A stretch of 64,000 nucleotides of DNA from Perognathus longimembris pacificus (Eukaryota; Chordata; Mammalia; Rodentia; Heteromyidae), in assembly GCF_023159225.1 (NCBI RefSeq), contig NC_063174.1:39343691-39407690 (forward strand), written 5' to 3'. This document shows, in pieces, positions 23,868-34,203 of this stretch; position 1 is the stretch's first letter, and each line of letters begins with the position of its first letter. Below the pieces are notes generated by a model, which saw only the letters and a program-made list of their open reading frames with translations, was not told the origin of the DNA and did not search any database. A program made the position numbers and the translations under genes.

Positions 23868-24432
23868 TGAAATGCTTAAGTTCAGATCCCCTGAAAGACC
23901 TCCAGAGACCAAGACCAATGCAAGCAGCAGAAAGGGCGTTTATTTCGAGGTAGCTAGGTCCTCCGCGCACTCAGCACGCTGGTGACACAAGAGGCTGTGA
24001 GCCTCGGGCTCCCAGCTGTTTTATACCTTCTTTGGGGAAGGCAGGGACTTAGCATGCATCATAGCATCTTCCAACAAATCAACACATACTGCAGGAAAAT
24101 TAAAAAATAATCCTAAAGCATGTTTGGTGCATTTGGTGGCGGGAAGGAATCTGGAAAGGGTCATTGGTCAGATCAAGGGACTGATGCACTTAAAATTGAT
24201 TGGTTAGGCCATAGGGGTATAGCAAGGGGGAATGTGTGAACAGCTGCAGGGTTTTGATTAGATATTGGAAATTGTACTCAAAATTGGATACTGGAAATCC
24301 CTCTCACAAATACTGGAAATCACACTCACGATTAGATACTGAAAATTCCACTCATAACTCACAGTTGGATATGATCTTTACCTGGAATCAAGGGGTGGGG
24401 GGAATAGGACTTACGGTCACTCTGGCTCTACA
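23868..24432 (-). mobile_element. ERV1-like solo LTR, reverse orientation, inside a SINE
   Basis: The element is bounded by tg (23868) and ca (24432), with a TAAT duplication at 23864-23867 and 24433-24436. Reading the complement, it has CCAAT motifs (about 24163-24202), a TATAAAA box (24019-24025) and an AATAAA signal (23939-23944), in the order expected of U3, R and U5. A 4-bp TSD is typical of gammaretrovirus-like (ERV1) integrases. It shares many blocks with the LTR at 28,637. No internal viral genes flank it, so it is a solo LTR. U3 carries a degenerate 25-bp tandem array (24255-24378). Confidence 0.9.
24255..24378. repeat. About 5 degenerate 22-28-bp tandem repeats in LTR U3
   Basis: Units share a core like ttagatactggaaatcacac. 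Successive cores lie near 24257, 24285, 24308, 24331 and 24364. The related LTR at 28,637 has only one clear copy (near 29018). Confidence 0.8.
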
Positions 24433-24548
24433 TAATCACCAGAAAACTGGACATTGAGCTGTAGCTCAAAGTGGTAGAGTTCTAGTCTTGAGCAAAAACG
24501 ATCAGGGATAGCACCTAGGCCCCATGACCAACAAAAGAATAAATAAAA
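24433..24548 (+). mobile_element. B1-ID SINE, right part (split by a solo LTR)
   Basis: ID-like half: ttgagctgtagctcaaagtg... gcaaaaacgatcagggatag... ccatgaccaacaaaag, with an A-rich tail. Confidence 0.85.
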
Positions 24549-27248
24549 GTGGCCACTCAGTACATTTTTTTGTACTCATCTCAACAAAAAGATCTAGATT
24601 AGAATGTAAAAAAGCAAAAAAAAAAAGTGTTCATCTGATTCTGGGGATCAAGTGTAGGAAATTTGCAATGAAAGAAGCATGGTCTTGAAAACAAATATGG
24701 ACCATGCTCTTTCCTTCACTGTTGATGTGAGTTGATGGCTTAGCTTCATCCAGCAAATGGGAACCTATGCTAGCCTAATGGGCTTTGTGATAACCAAAGA
24801 TAGCCTAGGTGAAGTGACTGAGACACTGTGAAGAATTGTGAAAAATAGGAAACTGTTGAAGAATTGAATCACACTATTGGCTAAATGGAAGGGAAAAGAT
24901 TAGACAACTTCCATTATATTTAAGGAGAAGCTATGTGAGAAAGCTCGCAGACTTCTTTTTTGTGACCTTTAGAGGTCAAACCCAAGTCCAGCAGGTAGAA
25001 GTCATGGGGAGATAAATTTGAAAGCAACATGAAGTGGAACTTCCTAACGAATGGCCCAGGGATGATATTGGCTTGCTTCAGAGGGTAGTACGTTCTGAAT
25101 CACTGGAGCAATTATAGCAGCTGCCATATTTTGAAGATGTACTGGGCTCTGGAGCAGGTATGCAATGAGACCAGTGGGATTAGCTCTGTAATGGGGTTTG
25201 TGGCTTCCTGTGGAGCAATGGCTAACATGCAGCTGTTTTGTAAGCAGCCAACTCCTGTTTGAAGGAAGTTTTATGCAGAGTGTATATGCAAATATGGCTT
25301 AGCACAAGGGTAGTTGTCTGTCATTCTCTGCAAGAGACAAAGTCTATCAGAAACAATTGGGAGCATAATGAGACTTCTCAAAAGACTTGGGAGTGCCACT
25401 AATGGGTCACTTAGGGTAGGATCTGGAGCTTCAAAGGTTCTGTGATAAGCAAGACAGTCCCACACAGCAAGAAGACATACCACTTCAAATGCTAGTAGCT
25501 CTCTGTTGAGAAACCCTGTACCTCATTGAAGCCCCTGAAATCTCCTTGAAGTAACCGTTGAGGGTTCTTTCTGGAACAAACCAGAAAAGCTGAATTATAG
25601 GGCTGGTCAGCCTTGCATTCTCTGTTGACCAGAGTTTAAGGCTTACTTCCAAGAAGGTAGGCTTGGCAAGTCTCACAAAGACAGGAGAATGCAGAGAGTG
25701 GTGGGAAATGAAGGCAAGGTACTTTGTACCTTTTCGCCAGGGACCACAGTGGGATAAATGCCAGCTGACTTTGTGCAACCTGGATGACTGCCTTCCCAGC
25801 TACACCTCTTGTCATCAGTAAAACCTTTGGGGACCATTCCATCAGGATAAGAAGCGCCGTGTTCGTATTCAGAGTTTGGTCTCCTCACATGGTGCTGTCT
25901 AGGCCTCAGGGTACCAGGTGTCTCACTTGGACCTTGGTATTAGGTTCTAACCAAGTGACACCAAAGCAATTTGTAATTAATTTGCTATTAGACTTATTTA
26001 ACTCCAGTTTCCCAAGCTAAGTATTCCTTTGTCTCCTCTTTAAAAACCCTTCCGAAGATGTTGCCTTGTTCCTCCGATTCCTCATCTCTTGCCCTGTGTT
26101 TCCCAATGAGGCTGGTCCTCACAAGGGAACCTTGATGAGTTAGAATGGCGTGACCGCATCCCCAGGCTGGACACTAAGAAAAACACTTCTCAGCAGAGCA
26201 CTGCAAGCCTGGGGCCATGCTTTGCACCCACATGGCAATGAGCAGTAATGATATCCCATGGCACTCACTCTGGCCCTTTTCTGATGGTGTCCGACCTCAT
26301 GGGGTTCACCCTGCCGGCTTCATGGCTGGCTTTTTTCGAAGCCAGTGAAATAGGAAGAGGAGTATATTCTTCCCCCTAGAGTTCAGTGCCCCTGTCATCC
26401 ACACAGTTATGTGTGTTTGCTGTCACTTTGAGTCATACCCCTAGCTTTCTGGAAGCAGGATATTTGTCTCTTGGCCACTCAGATCTCCTAGCAATAGCAA
26501 ATCGAGCCTGTGACAGTGTCTCAGCAGCAGGCTTTCCTGTTTCCCAGCTTGGTTGAGCTCTGCAGAGCAAAAGAATGGCCAAGGCACACAGCAGCTCATT
26601 TTTGTCTCACTATTCTCTACAACCCTGAGGGCTTGTCACCTGGTATCAAATGCTTGCCAGAAGTAGGGCGAGGGGTGGGGGGTCAGCTCATTCACCCTCC
26701 CTCCTGGGATATGCCTTCCTGAACGAACTACCCACAGCGCAGATTAATGATACTCTATGCAGTCATTCAGTGCAGTCATATCTTTTCGGGAGAAATGACC
26801 CATCCCTAGAGTAGTCAGCCAGGCTCACTACCTGATGGAGATGTTCAGCCATATTAATTTAGTCATCGGGATTCCTTAAATATATGATGGGTTTTCTACT
26901 TCTCACATAGAATTCACTACAAGCTGTTCTTGGAGTTAAGCAGAAAACTCTGACCCACTTTAGGCCCCGTCGTGGTAAGTGACCAGCCATTGGCATTTGA
27001 ATATCAGCCAGTTGAGTGAACACAGCTACAGAAGCAGCTGGGACCATGTTACCTCTATTCTCAGATTTCAAGATGGTTTTCTGAGGTAGTTGTTGCCTAG
27101 CTGGGTGCCTCCTGTCTGTGTCAGTGAGAACAGACCTACAGCAGTTAGGTACAGACAAATTCATCTCAGAATCACCTTAAAATGTCTACATTCAGGTCTT
27201 TCTCCTAGACATTCTGATTCATCAGTGGTGTAGCCTGGACATCTGGGA
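24549..27248. other. Unique sequence, about 2.7 kb, nothing recognised
   Basis: No exon, RNA gene or interspersed repeat could be supported. Overlapping frames around 25,485-25,890 on the minus strand are under 100 codons with no recognised domain. Confidence 0.5.
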
Positions 27249-27268
27249 TTCCCCCCCCCCCCGCCCCA
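27249..27268. repeat. C-rich run
   Basis: A C run interrupted by a single G (cccccccgcccc). Confidence 0.85.
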
Positions 27269-27664
27269 CTTCCTACCCACTTCTACTCCCCTGCTCCTGT
27301 GTAATTCCCATGATCAACTGCAAACCAGAGTCAAGAGGGACTGTCCAACAAGGAGGGCCATGCAAATAATGATGACCATAGAGGATTAGATGCAGAGGTA
27401 TGATCTGGGATTGCCTTTTTCCCACTTGAGGTCTACAGTGGTATAGCAGGAGTTTCAGGGAAGGGGGATATTTACTGTGAGGCTGATGAGTGGACAGAAC
27501 AGCATGTGATTCTTAATGGCAATTAATGGACAGGTTGACAGCTCTCCAGAAAATTAGATATGACCTTCACTTCCAACAGGAAAAGGTCATATACAGAACG
27601 TGGACAAAAAGCCCTCAGCATGGACCATGTCCACAGGCTGGAGTTTAAAAAGAAAAAAGGCTAC
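27269..27664. other. Unique sequence, nothing recognised
   Basis: No feature recognised. Confidence 0.45.
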
Positions 27665-27773
27665 ATGAGAGTCAGGTGTAGCTTAAATGGTAGCAGCTTT
27701 GAGCAAAAATAAGCCAAGTGAGCATAAGGCCCTGAGTTCAAGCCCCAGTAAACACACACACACACACACACAC
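27665..27773 (+). mobile_element. ID-type SINE fragment with an (AC)n tail
   Basis: gtcaggtgtagcttaaatgg... gagttcaagccccagtaa, followed by (AC)11 at 27752-27773. Confidence 0.8.
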
Positions 27774-28481
27774 GACAAATAAGTAACAGAGACAGAAAAA
27801 ATTGACAAGCAGTCTGCTGTCCGCTCATGTTTGGTATGCCCTTCTCCGGGACTGTGAGGCTGAATCCAGACCTTGTCTTCTGGTCAGCTTCTCCAGATTG
27901 AAGGCTCAGCCTGCAGGAAAACAGACTGGAGTTGTAATGTCACTAACACTGAGACAGGCGAAACGAAGAACAGCAGACTTGGAACCAAGAGAGGCCTTGG
28001 ATGGGAAAGCTGGCTCTTCGTGTGTGGTAATAATCAGAGAAATTCTCATTAGGACAGACCAGAAAGATGACGACGTTCCTTTCTCATCTTATAAAAGTAT
28101 CTTGACCTCCCAAACCTGATGGATAACACCTGTCAGCTCTCCTCTAGGAAGTGTTGAATTAGAGAACATCTCTAAGGAACTCTCTGGAGTCCTTAGAGAA
28201 GAATACCCCGTGAACACGCTGCACTGGCAGCAGAGAACATGCAAATTAAGCAGGTAATGCATTGTATCAGAAGGATTCAAACCAGGAACAAATGGTCTCA
28301 TGTGAGAAGATAGGACATCTGAACAGTGAAAACAGGTGTAGCTGAAAATGTACAGTTCTCTTGAGTTCAGAGAGTTCAGAGAATCTTTGGGTTTCCAGTA
28401 ATCTGTGTTTGTCTTGACTTGAAACTAGGGAAGGTCTCTTCTGTTGAAAAAGTAAAAGTTGTTTCTAAAGACTGGACATAG
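27774..28481. other. Unique sequence, nothing recognised
   Basis: A 105-codon plus-strand frame (27802-28119) has no recognised domain. No repeat recognised. Confidence 0.45.
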
Positions 28482-28636
28482 GGTCAGGTGCTGGCAGCTC
28501 ACACCTGTAATCCTATCTACTCGAGAGGTTGAGATTTAACTTTCAAAGGCTGCTTGGTCAGAAAAGTCCCTGAGAGGCTCTTATCTCCAATTAACCACTC
28601 AAAAACTGGAAGTAATGCTGTGGCTCAAAGTGATAG
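28482..28636 (+). mobile_element. B1-ID SINE, left part (split by a second solo LTR)
   Basis: gtcaggtgctggcagctcac... gtggctcaaagtgatag. It resumes after the LTR as atagagcactagcaaaagag, so the SINE reading frame of motifs is restored when the LTR and one ATAG copy are removed. Confidence 0.93.
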
Positions 28637-29321
28637 TGTTATGCTCAAACACCGGACCCCCACAAGGACCACCAGAGACCCACACCAATGCAAAAGCAAA
28701 AGGAGTCTTTATTGCAAGCTCGAGCTTGGTCCTCAGAGCACTCGGCAACTGGTGATGCTAAGAGGCCCTGAGTCTAGGGCTTCCAGCTGTTTTATACATT
28801 CTTTGGGGAAGGCAGGGACTTAGCATACATCATAGCATCTTTTAACAAATCAACGCACACTGTGGGAAAATTATAAAATAATTCTAATGCATGTTTGGCA
28901 CATTTGGTGGCGGGAAGGAATCTGGAAAGGGTCATTGGTCAGGGACCAACGCATTTAAAATGAATTGGTTAATCCAAAAGGGTGTAGCAAGGGGGATACG
29001 TGCACAGCTGCAGGGTTTTAGATACTGGAAACCACACCTGGGTGGGGGAGTTCTGGTAACTCTAAAACTTGTTTTTCTTCTCTGCTGGTCACTCTTATGG
29101 GTGTTTATGGTTTTTCTGAGAACTATCTGCCCCAGGGCGTTTTATGGTCTTTACTGGAAAGGGAGAGGTGGGGGGGTAGGGCTTACAGTAAGGTCAGTCA
29201 GGTACAGAATGAGTCTTAGTACAATATGGAGTTTCCTAGGTCCTTAGCTGCAAAGCGGTTTACAGAAGCAAAATTAGCAGTTGGTAACTACAAAATGGTG
29301 GTTACAATTCTTAGTTTCTCA
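28637..29321 (-). mobile_element. Second ERV1-like solo LTR, reverse orientation, inside a SINE
   Basis: Starts tgttatgctc (28637), ends ttctca (29321), and has the 4-bp TSD ATAG at 28633-28636 and 29322-29325. The complement carries CCAAT motifs (28934-28968), TATAAAA (28790-28796) and AATAAA (28708-28713). It shares long blocks with the LTR at 23,868, such as ggaaggcagggacttagca and ggtggcgggaaggaatctgg. It is 120 bp longer, lacks the U3 tandem array and has extra U3 sequence at about 29040-29230. No internal viral sequence is attached. Confidence 0.92.
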
Positions 29322-29400
29322 ATAGAGCACTAGCAAAAGAGCTCAGGGACAGCATCAAGGCCCTGAGTTCAAGCCCCACAACCAACAACAACAACAAAAG
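29322..29400 (+). mobile_element. B1-ID SINE, right part (split by a second solo LTR)
   Basis: Right end of the SINE begun at 28482: agagctcagggacagcatca... gttcaagccccacaacc, with a CAA-repeat tail. Confidence 0.9.
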
Positions 29401-29401
29401 G

Positions 29402-29612
29402 ATTGGGCATAATATCTCATGCCTGTCATTCCAGCAATTCTGGGATTGGGAAGATGGTAGTCTAAGGCCTGCTGAGCAAAAAATGTGATATTTATCCAAA
29501 AATAAATGACCTAAAGCAAAACAGCTGGAGATAGGGTTCAAGCATAGAGTGCTCGCCTAGCAAGTATGAGGCCCTGAGATCAATCCTCAATACTGCCCAA
29601 AAGACAGAAAAA
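29402..29612 (+). mobile_element. Old B1-ID composite SINE
   Basis: B1-like attgggcataatatctcatg... gggattgggaagatggtagt, then a classic ID unit (agctggagatagggttcaag... tcgcctagcaagtatgaggc... gatcaatcctcaatactgcc) with an A-rich tail. Confidence 0.8.
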
Positions 29613-31132
29613 AAAAGTCACTTCTTGTCTCTTGACCTCCACGAGCAGCCAGGTTGGTGTGTGTCAGCGAGAATTCCTTCTGTGCTCTCTAGAGGAGTTC
29701 TCAGTTTCCTTTGCCACAATTCCGTGGATGTTTGCTGCTCAGCAAGCATGTTTAGATAACAGGTTTGTTCTCTGGGTTATAAATTGCAAGATATTTTTGG
29801 ACCCACGTGAGAGGCATTTGAAGATTTCCTCCAGGCAACGGGGGAGCTACTGGAGATTTTTGGACAGGCACAGGACATTGAACAAAAGTATTTGAGAAAA
29901 CCGCACTTGGCTGCTAAGTGGGGGCTTATAGTGAAGAACCCACCTGCACAGATACAAGACCAACCCAAGCCTTCCATATTTTTTACTGTCTCTGATACCA
30001 GATGCCCCCAGGACAAGCTTTTCTCTTGACTGGTGTATTATCATGCTGAGGCCACTGTAGTGAAATGGCACAGTCCAGGTCTCCGTTGTTATACTTTGGG
30101 GGGGCTGAAAAACTGAGATCTAGGTGCTGGCAGGGTTGATTCCTTTTAGGGGCTCCTGCGTCCTCTTTGGCCTCCAGCTGTTCTTCATCTCTCTTTGGCT
30201 TTAAATGGTTTTCCTTCTGTGTTTATGTCTGGATTTCTTATTTCTCAAGGCCAACAGTCACCATGGATTAGGATCATCCTAGTGAGTCACGTTAACTTCT
30301 GAGGAGACGCTGAGTCCCGAATATGATCACTTGTGAGATCCTAGGTGATGGCGAGGTAGGGACTTCAAGATTTTTTGAAGGAATACTATTTAGTCTTTCA
30401 CAACCAGTCTCCTCTCAGAGGAGAAGTTATTCATTCTATTTGGGTACTTATGGTTCTTTTAAGGGCTGGATCAAGACCAATGATCCACTCCTCGACTGCC
30501 ATCTGCCCCAAGTTATAGTTGTTTATCCCTACACCTGATACGCTATCACTAGGGTAACGGCTAATCAAGCTAGTGTTTTAAGTTAATTGCTGTAAACATG
30601 TACTCCTCTTGCATAAGAGGAGTATTCATAGCAGCCAATGAACTACTGGATGAATTTGTTTGCCAAATTATTTAAGCATCATAATGAGGATCATAAGCCA
30701 AGAAACTCAAGATGCATGGCACCACAGCCTGTGCATAATGTCTACTATAACATTGCACAGAACAAATAGCAAGGTTCAGAGCACACCAGTGTGCTCAAGT
30801 GAAAACCCAGCTCTGTCCTGTGTGTGTCTATGTGACCTCAGGCCAGTGACTGGGTATATCTGATTCTTCCTTCATCTGAACTCAGAGCAGAAACAACAGC
30901 ACCTACTTCATGGCAAGTGCTTAGATTAGTGCCTTGATCAGGGGCCACCTTACATAAATGTTAGCTACCATTTTTCATGGATTGCATAGCTGTCCTTCCT
31001 ATCTATTCCTATGGAATAGTAGGCCTTCATCCTATTTGACATATAGAGACCGAAGCTGTGAAGTGTTAAGTGCACCATCCTGCGACAGACAGCAGTATCC
31101 TGAAATTCTGTCTCACCACTGATTGGTGAAAT
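29613..31132. other. Unique sequence; one perfect hairpin
   Basis: No gene supported. A perfect 10-bp stem with 4-nt loop lies at 30601-30624 (see separate entry). Confidence 0.45.
30601..30624. repeat. Perfect 10-bp inverted repeat, 4-nt loop
   Basis: tactcctctt, loop gcat, aagaggagta. There is no trailing T run and no other gene signal, so it is not called a terminator or RNA gene. Confidence 0.9.
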
Positions 31133-31442
31133 AATGGATCATAAGTATATATCACAAAATTAAGGAAAAGAAGGGAAGGGACTAGTTGAGGGGGATGAAA
31201 ATGTTGACAGGAGTGACGCAGATCAAAATGTATTATATACATAAGCTGCTTGGTTAAGTGACAAAAAAAATCCAATATGTATCCTACAAAATTAAGAAAA
31301 GTGAGGGAAGGGGTGGGTTGAGAGGATTGGGTGAGAATGTTGAAAAGGGTGACATTGATTAAGACAATGTCTTCAAAAACTGCTTTGTCGAGTTAGCAAA
31401 CTACTTTGTACAACTATTCAAAGATAATTAAAATATTTTTTA
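31133..31442 (+). repeat. Two tandem copies of an unclassified retroposon-like 3' end
   Basis: Block one (about 31139-31270) and block two (about 31273-31442) share the order atatatcacaaaattaagga / tatcctacaaaattaagaaa, a g/a-rich middle, and gacaggagtgac / aaagggtgacattgattaag. Block two ends in an A/T-rich tail with ataattaaaatattttt. A similar arrangement is at 33,190-33,360. I do not recognise the family. Confidence 0.55.
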
Positions 31443-32995
31443 AAAAGAAATAGAAATGAGGAAAGAGAAAAAAAAGTCCCCAAATAGAGGCTTTCCACCT
31501 AGGGAGGTGTGCTGATATCGGATGGTTTGTGCAGAACTTTGGGAGTGAGGCATCCCAAGTAGAGAATGATGCAAGACAAAAGCTAGGCAAAAGCTAGGCA
31601 AAAAGGATCTCAGAGAACTTGGCTCTTGGCCAATGTATCATAGCTGTAATACTGTCTAGGTGGTGGAACATCAAATCCTTCTTGGTTATTTGATGCCATG
31701 ATGTTTTCCTCAATCAGGAAACAATCAGTGTGAATCTCTCACAGTGGCAGTTTCTTAATTCTGACCTTGAGCCAGTCTTAGATGAAGCACAGTAGGATCC
31801 TTGCAAAGGAAGCATGAATGAGGGTCTCAAAGCAGACACAGCAGTGACACGACACCTAGATTGTCTGACATCACTGCACATGTTCTCAGCACTCCTCATG
31901 AGCTCTCTTCAGATGGAGAACACTAAACTCCACTAGTACTTAGTACTGATGTCTTCAAGCAGAGTCTGTGCATGACCAGCCTTGCTTGCCTTAAGCTATT
32001 TATCCATGTTTGCCCACTAACATGCTGAATAATGAGTGAGAAAAGCAAAATTGGAGTTCTTTTTTACACTGCATAATGGTGCTTCTATGTTCTTTGTTTT
32101 TCTTTCTGTTCTCCAGTTCTATGACAGACCCAGGGGAAAAAGCCAGAGATTCTATCCAGGGTATTTGACTTCAAATCATTTCATCTCTTTTGTTCTTCTC
32201 ATTGGTTCCACTGTGTTTTTGTAATATACTCAAGGGTGAGCCTAACAGCAAAGCAGAATTCTGATCTGAAATTTGAGTGATGTAAATTCTTTGTCAAAAT
32301 TTCGAGAATCAAAACTGTGACTGTGATACAGCCCATAATTTGTACTTGTATGCATGTGACATTGTTCATTTACATTGACTAGCATAAAATGCTTAATTAG
32401 TGCAGCAGCAGCAAAAAAAAAGCTTGATGGGGGACAAAAAAGAATCAATCTTCTTTTTCTCATACATGAGAATGAATTGTGTACATTTCAATTCTTTATT
32501 TGGAAAAAAATATCTTTGACAGGCTTTCGGTGTGACAAAAGTAGACCTTAACCTGCCTCTACTCCCTGCTGCACTGGTAGGAAGCTTTCAATAGAGCAAT
32601 GGTGCTGAATTACCCCGCAAAATTAAATAGGAGAAATTTTATAATTTCTATAGGATAGAGAGAAGAGAGGTTAGAAAATGATGAGTGTGGACATGGGTGG
32701 TGTGCAACCTCAAGTGGAAACTGAAGAGACTAGTAGAGAGATTGTGGGGAGAGATGACTAGGCATTGATGCCTACTGTCTGTGAATACTAACTTTTGCTA
32801 TTTCCTAATTTCTATCTGCCTCACCTTCAAAACCTATATAAAAACTACCATACAACACTAGAGTCTTCTCTGGGAAATTAAAGCTCACATGGTTTCCATA
32901 AGACAATTAGAATAAGATAATAAAAATGAATGACTTATGGCCAATGGAATACGAATGGTGTTGACCAACATGTCAAACTCAACAGATGAGATTAT
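31443..32995. other. Unique AT-rich sequence, nothing recognised
   Basis: A tandem duplication of aaaagctaggc at about 31578-31601 is the only local repeat noted. No gene supported. Confidence 0.45.
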
Positions 32996-33009
32996 AAAGA
33001 AATCAGGAG

Positions 33010-33132
33010 GGAAAAAGTGAGGGAGGAGAGTGACTCTCTTCAAAAGAAATATATTCAAAACCTAACCCATGTAACTGTAGCCCCTCTGTACATCACCTTT
33101 ACAATAAAAATTTTAAAAAAGAGGAAAAAGAA
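33010..33132 (+). mobile_element. Short 5'-truncated retroposon, unclassified, with 14-bp TSD
   Basis: About 123 bp ending in atgtaactgtagcccctctg, then tacatcacctttacaataaa and an A-rich tail. The AATAAA followed by A-rich sequence and the exact TSD aaagaaatcaggag (32996-33009 and 33133-33146) show insertion by L1-type retroposition. The body shares its 3' order with 52,290-52,525. It could be the tail of an L1 lineage or a SINE; unresolved. Confidence 0.75.
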
Positions 33133-33189
33133 AAAGAAATCAGGAGCCCACAGAAATGCCAGGGCAGGTGCTGGACTCTCTAAAATAAG

Positions 33190-33360
33190 TGAGAGGTGAT
33201 AGTTGGGAAAGGTGGGCAAATATAGTTATAATATTCACTGTGAACATGAAACCAGGCAACTTGAGAGGATGGAGTAGGGAGAGTTGAGGGAGAATGATCA
33301 AGATGTATTGTGTTCACAAATTGATAGGTTAAATCGAAACCCCTTTGTAAAACTACATAA
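33190..33360 (+). mobile_element. Fragment of an unclassified retroposon-like repeat
   Basis: Contains gagagttgagggagaatgat, then caagatgtattgtgttcaca and ctttgtaaaactacataaag, in the same order as the tandem blocks at 31,133-31,442. Confidence 0.45.
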
Positions 33361-33365
33361 AGACA

Positions 33366-33398
<33 letters not shown>

Positions 33399-33411
33399 AC
33401 AGACAGATAGA
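33361..33411. repeat. (CAGG)n/(CAGA)n compound microsatellite
   Basis: Alternation of agac, aggc and agat tetranucleotides; the central (GGCA)n run is uninterrupted. Confidence 0.95.
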
Positions 33412-34047
33412 TACCTTACTAGTAAGACCTAGAAGACTGGAAAACTCCAGGGGAAACCCAGAGCAAAGACACTGGGTTTTATTAACAAAAAATAAAATAA
33501 AATTCACTTGTTTGGCTTTGAAATCACCACAGTGTAGGGATAGGAAAAGGATGTTTCTGTTCAAGTATCATGTGACACTTGGGTTATTATTAGGCAGGGA
33601 GGAATGGCAGGAGCAAGTGGACTATGAGGGTGGATAACATAAAAATATCCCAGCTCTTTGCTTGGTTAGTGACCCAAGAAGGCTTTGGGGGGAGAACAAA
33701 ATGGACAGCAAATTGCTTAACCCTGCCTCTACCAGTCCTCAGCACCCCTCTCTCTTGACTGCAGCTTTCCTTAGTTTGTAGCAGTTTGTTTTGTTTTATG
33801 CAAAGAGATTTTCTTATGAGAGTGAAGGGGAGAGCCCAAGAGAGAGGCCAGGCCTTCCAGGCATGGGGTTTTAGAACTCCTCTGCAATGGTAAAAAGAAA
33901 AGTCTTTGCTTAGCAGGTTGTTTGTCAGGTAAAACTGGCATAGAATATTTAATCTGAGGCTGTTGGGGAGCAGGAAGACACTGGGAGGTGAGAGGAGGAG
34001 GGAAGGGGTCTGGAATGCATGGGTTCAGATCCCCACATCAGGAGTCT
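33412..34047. other. Unique sequence, nothing recognised
   Basis: No gene or repeat recognised. Confidence 0.45.
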
Positions 34048-34062
34048 TAAGGGAAATATCTT

Positions 34063-34189
34063 TTTTTTAAAGTTTTTATTATCAAACTGAATTACAGAGA
34101 GGTTACAGTTTCATACATTAGGCATTGGATACATTTCTTGTACTGCTTGTTACCTCATCCCTCATTTCCCCTCCCCCCTCCCCCTTTCT
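34063..34189 (-). mobile_element. Severely 5'-truncated L1 3' UTR with 15-bp TSD
   Basis: Poly(T) followed by aaagtttttattatcaaact, gaattacagagaggttacag and a C/T-rich tract. This is the same 3' UTR end as in the L1s at 39,489 and 55,530, with more mutations. The TSD taagggaaatatctt is exact (34048-34062 and 34189-34203). Only the last 127 bp of the L1 were inserted. Confidence 0.93.
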
Positions 34190-34203
34190 AAGGGAAATAT
34201 CTT

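Noticed and set aside
23868..29321. One provirus with the two LTRs as its ends
   Set aside because: The LTRs have different TSDs (TAAT, ATAG), each has its own restored SINE flank, and the 4.2 kb between shows no retroviral genes, so they are separate solo LTRs.
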